Assembly (NCBI GenBank): GCA_029260475.1
Contig: JAJDDE010000030.1
Location: 1 to 33,904 of the forward strand
Reading direction: 5' to 3'
From: Phycisphaerales bacterium
GTDB lineage: Bacteria; Planctomycetota; Phycisphaerae; Phycisphaerales; UBA1924
Length of the DNA stretch: 33,904 nt
Shown here: positions 22,502 through 31,078 of the stretch, piece after piece
Position numbering within the stretch: position 1 is the stretch's first letter
How the letters are laid out: each line of letters begins with the position of its first letter
Made by a program: the position numbers and the translations under genes
Notes under the pieces: generated by a model
Told to the model about the DNA's origin: nothing
The model's input: the letters and a program-made list of their open reading frames with translations, nothing else
Databases searched by the model: none

Positions 22502-23083
22502 CTACGCGGCGTCGAACCGTCGTTCTTCGACGACAATGCGCGATATCACGAGCCGTGTGTCGCCACGGTGATGGATTCCAGTGGCGCGTACGCACTCAAG
22601 CCGGATATAAAACTGCACCTTGAGCATCGGCGAATCCTCCGGCCGCGACCTTCTCCGGTCGTATAGCCTTGTCGTCCCGATATTCGCGTGCCCCAGCCAC
22701 GTCTGCACGTACGCGATGTCCGCCTGATGCTCGAGCGCGTTGGTAGCGGCCGTCGCCCGAAGCGCGTGCAGGCACAGCCCGTCCATGGTGATCCCCGCCT
22801 TCACGCCGTAGCGCTGCAGCATCTTGTAGACCCCGTCTCCGGTGATCGCCTTCTCAAGCACACCCGTCCGGTTGTTGCGGACAGGACGGAAGAGGGCGCC
22901 CGACCGATCATCACCGTGCCCGGCCAGCTCGAGGTACTCCCGGATGGTGGAGAGCGCCGCCGGGTGCACCGGCACGAAGCGTGTTTTGGAGCCCTTGCCG
23001 AAGACCGTCAGATGCATTGCGCCGCGGCGTTCGCGGAGGTTCGAGACGCGGAGGTCGGCGAGCGGCGTCCGCCTCAATCCCCC
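22502..23083 (-). pseudogene. Tyrosine recombinase/integrase, C-terminal catalytic part only
   Basis: The frame begins abruptly at GLRRTPLADLRVSNL, the segment with the first catalytic Arg, and keeps the rest of the catalytic domain: GKGSKTRFVP (Lys), HALRATAATNALE (His-x-x-Arg), WLGHANIGTTRLYDRR (His and the Tyr nucleophile). The N-terminal core-binding domain is missing; the DNA upstream is the end of yacG in another frame. Related integrases usually end shortly after RPEDSP..KV; here the frame runs about 35 residues further to 22502, so the 3' end is disturbed too. There is no start codon or ribosome site. It is the relic of an integrating element that ended in the yacG region. Confidence 0.8.
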
Positions 23084-23328
23084 GCTTCGATATCCGTGTC
23101 CTTGATCGCACGCGAGATGCGGTAGTCCTCGTTGAACCACTTCCCGAGGTCCGCCATGCGGCAGCGGTCGGAGCAGAAGGGGAAGGTCTCGCATTCGGAG
23201 GTCGTTGTTTGGCCGCAGGTACGGCACGCCGCGGCGACGATCTCGGGCGCGGGGCCTGAATCTGTCCCCGAATCGGGCTTGGCTTTGGGCTTGGCTTCGT
23301 GCTGCCTGGGCTGTTTCGGATCGGTCAT
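23074..23328 (-). CDS. yacG: DNA gyrase inhibitor YacG (zinc ribbon)
   Basis: The 84-aa protein has a low-complexity Lys/Pro-rich N-terminal stretch of about 28 residues, then the YacG zinc site C35-x2-C38 and C52-x3-C56 in ACRTCGQ and FPFCSDRCRMADLGKW. YacG binds GyrB and restrains gyrase in Proteobacteria. The start is secure: AGGAGG lies 6 nt before the ATG, which overlaps the tsaE stop (ATGA). The truncated integrase frame abuts its last codons, so the element inserted or recombined exactly at the 3' end while leaving the protein intact (ending DIEAGD). Confidence 0.88.
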   Translation of the reverse strand: MTDPKQPRQHEAKPKAKPDSGTDSGPAPEIVAAACRTCGQTTTSECETFPFCSDRCRMADLGKWFNEDYRISRAIKDTDIEAGD

Positions 23329-23822
23329 CGGGTGCCTCCTGCCTCGTTGAGGGAGCGTATCAGCCTCTCCCCCTCTCGGGCCAGCATCGACCCGTTGATC
23401 GCGATTTCTCTTGTGTGTTCGCCTGTGTGCATCAGTTCCACGCTGAGTGCGGCGTCGGGCAGGGCGTCTCCCAAGACCTCGGGCCACTCGATGCAGGCGA
23501 CGGCACCGCCGTGCAGCGCCTCGGAGAGGCCGATGGTGTCGAGGGCCTCTTCGGCCTCATCGATGCGGTAGGCGTCGATGTGCAGCAGGAGCGCGTGGGC
23601 GGCGCGGTACTCGTTGGCGAGGGTGTAGGTGGGCGAGTTCACGTTGGCGTTGTCGAGGCGCATGCCGCGGGCGATGCCGCGCACCAGCGCGGTCTTCCCC
23701 GCGCCGAGCTCGCCCGAGAGGCGGATGATGTCGCCCGGCTTGGCGTGCACACCGATCACGGCGCCGATGTCGTGGGTAACGCTCGGCGAGTCGCTGTGCA
23801 GCGTGAGTACCGGCGTGGTCAT
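23325..23822 (-). CDS. tsaE: tRNA threonylcarbamoyladenosine biosynthesis ATPase TsaE
   Basis: TsaE is the ATPase partner of TsaB and TsaD in making the t6A37 modification of ANN-decoding tRNAs. The 165-aa protein has Walker A GELGAGKTA (37-45), the conserved SPTYTLANEY (63-72), HIDAYRI (81-87) and CIEWPE. The start at 23822 overlaps the thiL stop (ATGA) and the end overlaps the yacG start (ATGA), so all three are coupled. An ATG-like frame a few codons upstream is less likely. The length is normal; tsaB and tsaD are not in the window. Confidence 0.95.
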   Translation of the reverse strand: MTTPVLTLHSDSPSVTHDIGAVIGVHAKPGDIIRLSGELGAGKTALVRGIARGMRLDNANVNSPTYTLANEYRAAHALLLHIDAYRIDEAEEALDTIGLSEALHGGAVACIEWPEVLGDALPDAALSVELMHTGEHTREIAINGSMLAREGERLIRSLNEAGGTR

Positions 23823-24682
23823 CCGTGGTCCCACCCCTGAACGCTCACGTCGATGACCTCGTCACCCTCGCGGACGACACAGCCGTCTCCCTCGACCACG
23901 CGCCCGATGCGCACGAGCCCGTCGATCGCGTCGGCTTGGGCGCAGACGAGCAGTTCGTAGTCCTCGCCGTCGCGCACGCCCTCGCGCCACGAGGGCGTGC
24001 CGTCGCGCAGGGGGATGGCGTGGGCCTCCATCTCGATGCGCACGCCCGAGGCCGTCGCGACGCGGTGGGCGTCTATGCCCAAACCGTCGGACAGGTCGAT
24101 CATCGCGCGGAGCCGATCGCGCAGGTCCGAGGCGATGCGCTGCGCGAGCGCGATGCGCGGCTCGAATCCGAGGTGCCAGCCGGACTCGTACGAAGCGCCG
24201 ACGGGGCCCGAAAGGAAGACGTGATCGCCCGGGCGAGCGCCCGAACGCAGGACGGGCCCCCGGTCGGCGTGGGGCGTGCCCATGATGGTGACGGCGAGGG
24301 CGAGCGGGCCCGCGGTCATCGCGATGTCGCCCCCGACGAGCGGGCAGCCGAAGTGGTTCGCCCAGGCGTGTACGCGGTCGAAGAGCTCGTCGGCGTGGGT
24401 GTACTCCTCGGGGAGGCTGGCTGCACACAGGGTGTGCGTGGGCGTGCCGGCCATCGCGGCGATGTCCGAGACGTTCCGCGCGATCGCCTTGCGGGCGATG
24501 AGGTCGGTGGGTGTCTCAGATTCAGCGAAGTGGCGACCGCCGATGAGCTGGTCCGTCGCGACGAGGATGTGCGCGCCCCCGATGTCCACGACGGCACAGT
24601 CATCGCCCGGCCCGACGATCACGGAGCGGGGCAACGACGCGGAGCGGTCGTAGATGTGTTGGAGGAGTTCGCCTTCGCGCAT
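23819..24682 (-). CDS. thiL: Thiamine-monophosphate kinase
   Basis: ThiL phosphorylates thiamine monophosphate to the cofactor thiamine diphosphate. The 287-aa protein starts with MREGELLQHI and shows the family motifs GPGDDCAVV (24-32), VSDIAAM (71-77), a GGDIAMT segment, MIDLSDGLGID and DGEDYELL. The frame is open far upstream, but the ATG at 24682 matches the start of family members. It has no Shine-Dalgarno; TACCGT lies 9 nt upstream on the minus strand, so a leaderless or nearly leaderless mRNA is likely. The adjacent hydrolase gene starts only 25 bp away on the other strand. Confidence 0.93.
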   Translation of the reverse strand: MREGELLQHIYDRSASLPRSVIVGPGDDCAVVDIGGAHILVATDQLIGGRHFAESETPTDLIARKAIARNVSDIAAMAGTPTHTLCAASLPEEYTHADELFDRVHAWANHFGCPLVGGDIAMTAGPLALAVTIMGTPHADRGPVLRSGARPGDHVFLSGPVGASYESGWHLGFEPRIALAQRIASDLRDRLRAMIDLSDGLGIDAHRVATASGVRIEMEAHAIPLRDGTPSWREGVRDGEDYELLVCAQADAIDGLVRIGRVVEGDGCVVREGDEVIDVSVQGWDHG

Positions 24683-24691
24683 GAGCGGGAC

Positions 24692-24701
24692 ACGGTACGC
24701 T
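24692..24701. promoter_or_regulatory. Overlapping divergent -10 elements of thiL and the hydrolase gene
   Basis: The plus strand reads TACGCT at 24696-24701, ending 6 nt before the hydrolase ATG. The minus strand reads TACCGT at 24697-24692, ending 9 nt before the thiL ATG. The two hexamers share the central TA step, so one open complex region would serve both directions. The 25-bp gap leaves no room for separate promoters; any -35 elements would lie inside the opposite gene. Confidence 0.45.
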
Positions 24702-24707
24702 GCGCGG

Positions 24708-25760
24708 ATGGTGGCTGACGACTTCGGTCTCGATCCAGGTGCTACGCTGGCCCACGTCGGCGATCCGACGCCGCCCCCCGGGTTCAACCAGTTCTGGTCG
24801 GCGTGGGTGGCGCGTCTGGAGAGCGTGGTGCCCGCGCTCATCGAGCCGACACCCGAGGAGGAAGCCGCGAGCGGGGCGTCGGGGGTGACGCACCTCGTGC
24901 GCTCGACGGGCGGTGTCCGCGTCGGCGCCCGGCTCACGGAACCCGAGGGGGCACCCACCGGCGTCGTGATCACCCTGCACGGCTACCACGTGGACCCGAA
25001 CGACGCCCTCCGCATCGGGCGCGGCTGGACGTCGCGCGGCATGGCGGTGCTCGACCTGCGGGTGCGGGGCTTCCCCGGGTCGATGCTGGACGTAGGCGAC
25101 CTCACGTCGGGGGCGGGCGGGTACATCACACGCGGGCTGGGCGATCCTTGGGACTGGTCGGTGCAGGGCGCCGTTGCCGACGTGCTCAGCGCGGTGCGCG
25201 CGCTGCGGGCCCGCTACGGACGCGATTTCCCGGTCATGCTGCACGGCGAGTCCTTCGGGGGCGGGCTGGCGGTGATCGCCGCGAGCGTGGGGAGGGACGC
25301 GGCCCCTGTGCAACGCCTGGCGATAGGGCTGCCGACGTTCGGCGATTGGGCGTGGCGCGTGCGTGTCGGGGCGAGCGCGGGGAGCGGGGGTGAGGTGCTG
25401 CGGTACCTCGGCGAGCACGTCGAAAGCGCGGAGCGCGCTCGGGCGTGTCTCGGGCTCTTCGACGCGGTGGTCCACGCGCGGCGCGTGAACAAGCCGTCGC
25501 TCTTCAAGCTCGCGCAGCGCGACGGGGTGGTGCCCGCGCCGACCTCTGCGGCCATCTACAACGCGCTGGGGACCTCTCCGGGCGAGAAGTGGCGGTTCCT
25601 CGTGGCTCGCGGGCACGTGTCGCCCGAAGCAACGGACATCGCCGATCTCCGGCGGCACGCGATGTTCGAGAAGATCGCCGACGCGTTCCTGGACCCGCGC
25701 GAGCAGCCGATCGCGCTGATGAAGAAACTGCGGTCTTCCGCGGACGGGGGCGGGCTGTGA
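24708..25760 (+). CDS. Acetyl xylan esterase-like alpha/beta hydrolase
   Basis: The 350-aa protein follows the AXE1/cephalosporin-C deacetylase pattern: a Pro-rich N terminus with FNQFWSAWVARL, an HGYHVDP oxyanion segment (91-97), LDLRVRGFPGS, GGYITRGLGDPWDW before the helix that leads to the nucleophile elbow GESFGGG (Ser182), and ARGHVSPE near the end with the likely catalytic His. Family members remove acetyl groups from sugars or antibiotics. The nucleophile motif is GESFGG rather than the usual GGSQGG, so the substrate may differ. There is no signal peptide. The ATG lacks a Shine-Dalgarno and follows TACGCT by 6 nt. A 141-aa gene overlaps its stop. Confidence 0.78.
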   Translation: MVADDFGLDPGATLAHVGDPTPPPGFNQFWSAWVARLESVVPALIEPTPEEEAASGASGVTHLVRSTGGVRVGARLTEPEGAPTGVVITLHGYHVDPNDALRIGRGWTSRGMAVLDLRVRGFPGSMLDVGDLTSGAGGYITRGLGDPWDWSVQGAVADVLSAVRALRARYGRDFPVMLHGESFGGGLAVIAASVGRDAAPVQRLAIGLPTFGDWAWRVRVGASAGSGGEVLRYLGEHVESAERARACLGLFDAVVHARRVNKPSLFKLAQRDGVVPAPTSAAIYNALGTSPGEKWRFLVARGHVSPEATDIADLRRHAMFEKIADAFLDPREQPIALMKKLRSSADGGGL

Positions 25761-26182
25761 ACGAAACGCTATTCGGGGACGAGGGGACGACGCAGCCTCA
25801 GCAGGTAGCGCTGATCACGCAGTACGAGCGCGCTGGGCGGACGTTGGATGACCTGCCCTACACCGAGGAACTCACCAATCTGTGCGCACGCCTCGGGCGA
25901 CCCGGCGATGAGCGGGGCGTGCTGGACGAACTCCTACGCCTGCGCAAGGCTGGAAAACTCCCGAAATCGGGCATGAAGGGCGCGGGGCGCGTGAAGATCG
26001 ACGCGGAGCACGAGAGCACGCTCGCGGCGATGGTGGTTGAGGCTGCCGGCACGATGGGGAAGCGCGATCGTCTGCCGCACACACGTTCGTTCGATGACCT
26101 GCTTGCCAGGTTCAACACCGCGTGTGCCCTGACTCTGGATGCGCACGACCTGTGGCGCGTGATCGCTCGCCTCGCCAAGTGA
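25757..26182 (+). CDS. Hypothetical protein with two internal repeats
   Basis: I do not recognise a named family. The 141-aa protein contains two related modules of about 50 residues: residues 18-68 with LDDLPYTEELTNLCARL and LDELLRLRKAGKL, and residues 89-141 with RDRLPHTRSFDDLLARFN and LWRVIARLAK. A basic linker (KSGMKGAGRVK) separates them. The pattern is helical and could be a winged-helix or protein-binding repeat (inference). The start is a GTG that overlaps the stop of the hydrolase gene (GTGA), so translation is coupled and the two products may act together. It converges with proB, 4 bp apart. Confidence 0.75.
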   Translation: MNETLFGDEGTTQPQQVALITQYERAGRTLDDLPYTEELTNLCARLGRPGDERGVLDELLRLRKAGKLPKSGMKGAGRVKIDAEHESTLAAMVVEAAGTMGKRDRLPHTRSFDDLLARFNTACALTLDAHDLWRVIARLAK

Positions 26183-26186
26183 CGGT

Positions 26187-27293
26187 TTATTCGTACAGGG
26201 TCAGGTTGTCGCGATGGACAACGCTGCCCTGCGCCTCGCGCCCGAGAACTCCGGGGAGTTCGTCGGAGGGCAGCCCCTTCACGCGCAGGAGTTCCCAGTG
26301 GGCGAGGTTCGAGAGGCCGTTGGCGATCGCCTGCCCGCGCACCGACTCGATGCGCACGACGTCGCCCGTTCCGAACACGCCGCTGACGCTGACGACGCCC
26401 TTTGCCAGGAGGGAGGCGCCGCGTTCGCGCAGGGCTCGCTCTGCGCCCTCGTCGATGACGATCGTGCCCAGCGGCGTGGCGCTGAGGCCGAGCCATGCGT
26501 CGCGCGCCGGGGGGCGGTCTTGCCTGTGGGCGATGAGCGTTCCTACGGGCTCGCCAGTGGTAATCTGACGCAGCCGCTCGGCGGGACGTCCTGGGCCGAT
26601 GAGCGTGACGATGCCGGCGCGCGTCGCGGCGTCGGCGGCGTCGATCTTCGTGCGCATGCCCCCGGTGCCCTGCGCGGTGGCGTCAGGGCGGATGTGCTGC
26701 TCCAACTCGCGTGCCCGCTCGACGCGGGGGATCACATTGTTCGAGGCGTCGCAGACGCCCTGCGCGCTCGTGAGCAGGAGCAGCGCGTCCGCGCCGATCG
26801 CATGGGCGACTTTCGAGGAGAGCACGTCGTTGTCGCCCAGCGCGATCTCTTCGGTCGCGACCGCGTCGTTCTCGTTGACGATGGGGATGACGCCCGCGCT
26901 GAGGAGCGAGGTGAGGCAGTTGCGGATGTTCAGGAACCGGTTCCGTTCGTCGAAGTCTGAGCGGCAGACCAGCACCTGGGCGACGCGCTGGCTGCACGCC
27001 GCGAAGGCGTTGCTCCAGAGGCGCAGCAGTTCGGGCTGCCCGGCGGCGGCGGCGGCCTGGAGCAGGCGCATCTCCGTCGGCCTGCGATCGAGTCCCAGCA
27101 CACCCATGCCGACACCCACGGCGCCGGAACTGACGACGACGATCCGTTTCCCGGCGTCCACGAGTCGCGCGATCTCGAGCGCCATGTCGTGGACATACGC
27201 CTCATCGAGCGCGTCAGCGCCGCCGGTGAGCACGCTCGTGCCGAGCTTGATGACGATGATCTTGGCGTTCTGAATGATCGCACGCTCAGGCAC
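26187..27293 (-). CDS. proB: Glutamate 5-kinase
   Basis: ProB phosphorylates glutamate in the first step of proline synthesis. The 368-aa protein opens the amino-acid-kinase domain with IIVIKLGTSVLTGG, continues with VSSGAVGVGMGVLG, PIVNENDAVAT and GTGGMRTKIDAA, and ends with a PUA domain (about 275-350: GTIVIDEGAERAL, VSGVFGTGDVVRI). The GTG start at 27293 overlaps the waaA stop, with GGGAGA 8 nt upstream, and gives the standard length. The pairing with waaA appears to be only positional. proA is not in the window. Confidence 0.95.
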   Translation of the reverse strand: MPERAIIQNAKIIVIKLGTSVLTGGADALDEAYVHDMALEIARLVDAGKRIVVVSSGAVGVGMGVLGLDRRPTEMRLLQAAAAAGQPELLRLWSNAFAACSQRVAQVLVCRSDFDERNRFLNIRNCLTSLLSAGVIPIVNENDAVATEEIALGDNDVLSSKVAHAIGADALLLLTSAQGVCDASNNVIPRVERARELEQHIRPDATAQGTGGMRTKIDAADAATRAGIVTLIGPGRPAERLRQITTGEPVGTLIAHRQDRPPARDAWLGLSATPLGTIVIDEGAERALRERGASLLAKGVVSVSGVFGTGDVVRIESVRGQAIANGLSNLAHWELLRVKGLPSDELPGVLGREAQGSVVHRDNLTLYE

Positions 27294-28566
27294 CTGCGCG
27301 TTCTCCCTGCGTGTGGTTGAGATCCAGCATTGTGCGCACCAACGCTGCGTATCGACGAGAAGCACCGGCGTGCTGAGCGACGGTTTCTCGGGCGGCGCAG
27401 GCGATGCGGTCACGCTCCTCGGGGTCGCTCAGGAGCCGCTTGAGATCGGCCGCGAGGTGTGCCTTGTCGGTGATCACGATCGCGCCGTTGGCGTGGAGGG
27501 CGTGGACCGCGCGTTTGAAGTCCTCGTGCGCGGGGCCGATGAGCACGGGTTTGCCCAGGGCGGCGGGCTCCATGGGGTCAGATCCGTGGAGATCGACGAA
27601 GGAGCGTCCGACGACGACGATGTCTGCAAGGGCGTAGGCCATCGAGAGCTCGCCCATCGTGTCCAGGAGGAAACGCCCGTTCGCCGGATCGCCCTGATCG
27701 GGTTGGGAACGGCGCACGCAGGGGTCGAGTGCCGCGAAGGCCTCGTCACGCCACTCGGGGCGGCGCGGAGCGCAGAGGAGTTGCGTGCCGTCGGGGATCG
27801 AGGCTCTGAGCAGCTCGTCCTCGCCCGGTGCGGTGGAGCCCCCCACCACCAACGCCTTGGCGGGATCGATGCCGAGTTCCTGCGCGAGAGCCTCGGCGCC
27901 CCGCGTGTCGGCGGTATGGACATCCCACTTCGTGTTGCCGACCACGCTGCAATGGTCTGGAGCGACGCCCATAGCGATGAAACGCTCGCGGTACTCCTCG
28001 TCCTGCACGCCCGCGAAGGCGAGTGACGCGAAGGAGGGGCGGAGGAACCAGCGGAGCTTGCGGTAGCCCTTGAAGGAGCGGGCGCTGAGGCGTCCGTTGA
28101 TCACACCCACTGGGATGGACCGCCTGTCGCACGCGCCGATGAACGTCGGCCAGAGCTCGAGCTCGACGAGGGCGACGGCGCTGGGGCGCACGCGGTTCAG
28201 GAATCGGCGGACGGCCCAGGAGGCGTCGAGCGGGTACCGGACGACGTGGCACCGGTCGGCGTACAGCTCCTGGGCCCGCGCGAGGCCGGTGTCGGTGGAG
28301 GCGCTGACGACGATGTCCAGGTCATCCCCGAGCGCCCCGATGAGCGGGCGGCAGGCGTTGATCTCCCCGAGCGAGACGGCGTGGATCAGCAGCCGGGGGC
28401 GTTCGGGGGGTGTCGCGGGGAGAACTGGACCCCTGCCGAAGCGTTCGGGCCAGCCGCTTCGCGCCTTGGCCATCCACCACGGCGCGGTGACGACGACGAC
28501 GAGGAGGTAGAGGGCATCGAGGAGGAGGGGTCGCACGGTGAAACGGTTTACCTCGCGGTGGCCCAC
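27286..28566 (-). CDS. waaA: 3-deoxy-D-manno-octulosonic acid (Kdo) transferase
   Basis: WaaA transfers Kdo to lipid A precursor at the inner membrane, which implies that the organism makes LPS. The 426-aa protein has an N-terminal anchor (about 13-32), IHAVSLGEINACRPLI, the acceptor-side VELELWPTFI and the donor-binding segment DLHGSDPMEPAALGKPVLIGP, normal for this GT-B (GT30) family. The GTG at 28566 lies inside a hairpin stem and has no ribosome site. A second GTG at 28536 (416 aa) is equally plausible. tRNA-Val lies 27 nt upstream on the same strand. Confidence 0.93.
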   Translation of the reverse strand: MGHREVNRFTVRPLLLDALYLLVVVVTAPWWMAKARSGWPERFGRGPVLPATPPERPRLLIHAVSLGEINACRPLIGALGDDLDIVVSASTDTGLARAQELYADRCHVVRYPLDASWAVRRFLNRVRPSAVALVELELWPTFIGACDRRSIPVGVINGRLSARSFKGYRKLRWFLRPSFASLAFAGVQDEEYRERFIAMGVAPDHCSVVGNTKWDVHTADTRGAEALAQELGIDPAKALVVGGSTAPGEDELLRASIPDGTQLLCAPRRPEWRDEAFAALDPCVRRSQPDQGDPANGRFLLDTMGELSMAYALADIVVVGRSFVDLHGSDPMEPAALGKPVLIGPAHEDFKRAVHALHANGAIVITDKAHLAADLKRLLSDPEERDRIACAARETVAQHAGASRRYAALVRTMLDLNHTQGERAGA

Positions 28567-28580
28567 GTATTCGCGTGGGC
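28561..28580 (-). other. Hairpin between tRNA-Val and waaA
   Basis: GCCCACG-N6-CGTGGGC is a perfect 7-bp stem with a 6-nt loop, starting 13 nt after the tRNA 3' end on the minus strand. No T tract follows, so it is a weak terminator candidate. It could instead mark tRNA processing or attenuate waaA. Confidence 0.4.
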
Positions 28581-28592
28581 GGTGGACCGGAA

Positions 28593-28665
28593 TGAGCGCG
28601 CTCGGATTCGAACCGAGGACCTGTCGCGTGTAAGGCGAATGCTCTAGCCGCTGAGCTACGCGCTC
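28593..28665 (-). tRNA. tRNA-Val (TAC)
   Basis: Read on the minus strand, the 73-nt gene has acceptor GAGCGCG/CGCGCTC, D arm GCTC...GAGC, anticodon loop CTTACAC (anticodon TAC), a short variable loop and T arm CTCGG-TTCGAAT-CCGAG. The discriminator is A and CCA is not encoded. The first pair of the anticodon stem is a T-C mismatch. waaA and proB follow in the same direction. Confidence 0.93.
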
Positions 28666-28779
28666 CGGTGAGGGTCAGTGTAGTCGAGCCCGGGGAAGCG
28701 CAGGATCGCGGGCCCCGCTATCCTGACGCCCCGCGCCGGACGGATCGCCCGTCCCGGTGCGTACACACCCAAGAAGTGA

Positions 28780-30156
<1,377 letters not shown>

Positions 30157-30184
30157 TATCGCCGGATCGTCCGGAGGGCACGGT

Positions 30185-30190
30185 TAGACT
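30185..30190 (+). promoter_or_regulatory. Candidate -10 element (TAGACT) of psuG, leaderless type
   Basis: TAGACT ends 6 nt before the psuG ATG and no Shine-Dalgarno is present, so the transcript probably starts at the ATG. The gap to gdhA is only 40 bp. No clear -35. Confidence 0.42.
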
Positions 30191-30196
30191 GTTCGG

Positions 30197-31078
30197 ATGA
30201 CCACTCACGTTTTCCGCGCAGGCCCCTGCGCTGTCGCCCTCGAAACCACGCTCCTTGTTCACGGCGTGCCCGCGTCCACCGCCCCGGCTCTGGATGCGGA
30301 GCTGCGCGCGATCTGCCGTGCGGAGGGCGCCGAGCCGGCGCTGGTTGGTGTCGTGGGCGGGGCCCCCACTGTCGGGATGACAGAGCGGGAACTCGCGCTG
30401 CTGCTGGAGCAGGGCACGAGCGTGCCCAAGGCGAACAGCGCGAACCTGGGTGTGCTGTGTCACTGGGGGTCGCACGCCGCGACGACGGTGAGCGCGACGA
30501 TGGAACTGGCGGCGGCGGCGGGCGTGCGCGTCTTCTCGACGGGCGGGCTCGGGGGCGTCCACAAGGGGTACGGTTGCCATCTGGACGTCTCGGCGGACCT
30601 GGGCGCGTTCACGCGGTTCCCGGTCGCGGTCGTCGCGTCGGGCGTGAAGTCGCTGCTGGATGTCGCGTCCACACGCGAGGCGCTGGAGTCGCTGGGCGTG
30701 CCGGTGATCGGGTACCGGACGGACGCCTTCCCGTCGTTCTATACGCGGGACTCGGGGCAGAGCGTCGATGCCCGCTTCGATGACGCTGAGACCCTGGCGA
30801 AATACCTGCGCGCCGAGTTGGAGCGGACCGGGCGGGGCGTGGTGGTGTGCAACCCGATACCCGAAGAAGACGAGTTGGACACCGCATTGTTCGGGGCGTG
30901 GCTGGAACAAGCAGAGGACGAAGCCGAAGACGCCGGGGTGAGCGGGCGGGGCGTGACGCCCTTCCTGCTCGGCCGTCTGCACGAACTCTCGGGGGGCAAG
31001 ACGCTGGAAGCGAACCTCGTGCTGGTTCGCTCGAACGTCCGCCTCGGCGCGGCTCTCGCGAAGTCGATGCACGCCTGA
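30197..31078 (+). CDS. psuG: Pseudouridine-5'-phosphate glycosidase
   Basis: PsuG splits pseudouridine 5'-phosphate into uracil and ribose 5-phosphate, to recycle the modified nucleoside from RNA. The 293-aa protein keeps the active-site elements: Glu16 in ALETTLLVHG, Lys78 in VPKANSANLG, FSTGGLGGVHKGY, DVSADL and Lys151 in ASGVKSLLD, the position of the ribose-binding Schiff-base lysine. The later NPIPEEDELD segment is also typical. The usual partner, the pseudouridine kinase PsuK, is not adjacent. Instead the stop overlaps the start of a sirtuin gene (TGATG). The N terminus is shorter than in E. coli. Confidence 0.92.
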   Translation: MTTHVFRAGPCAVALETTLLVHGVPASTAPALDAELRAICRAEGAEPALVGVVGGAPTVGMTERELALLLEQGTSVPKANSANLGVLCHWGSHAATTVSATMELAAAAGVRVFSTGGLGGVHKGYGCHLDVSADLGAFTRFPVAVVASGVKSLLDVASTREALESLGVPVIGYRTDAFPSFYTRDSGQSVDARFDDAETLAKYLRAELERTGRGVVVCNPIPEEDELDTALFGAWLEQAEDEAEDAGVSGRGVTPFLLGRLHELSGGKTLEANLVLVRSNVRLGAALAKSMHA

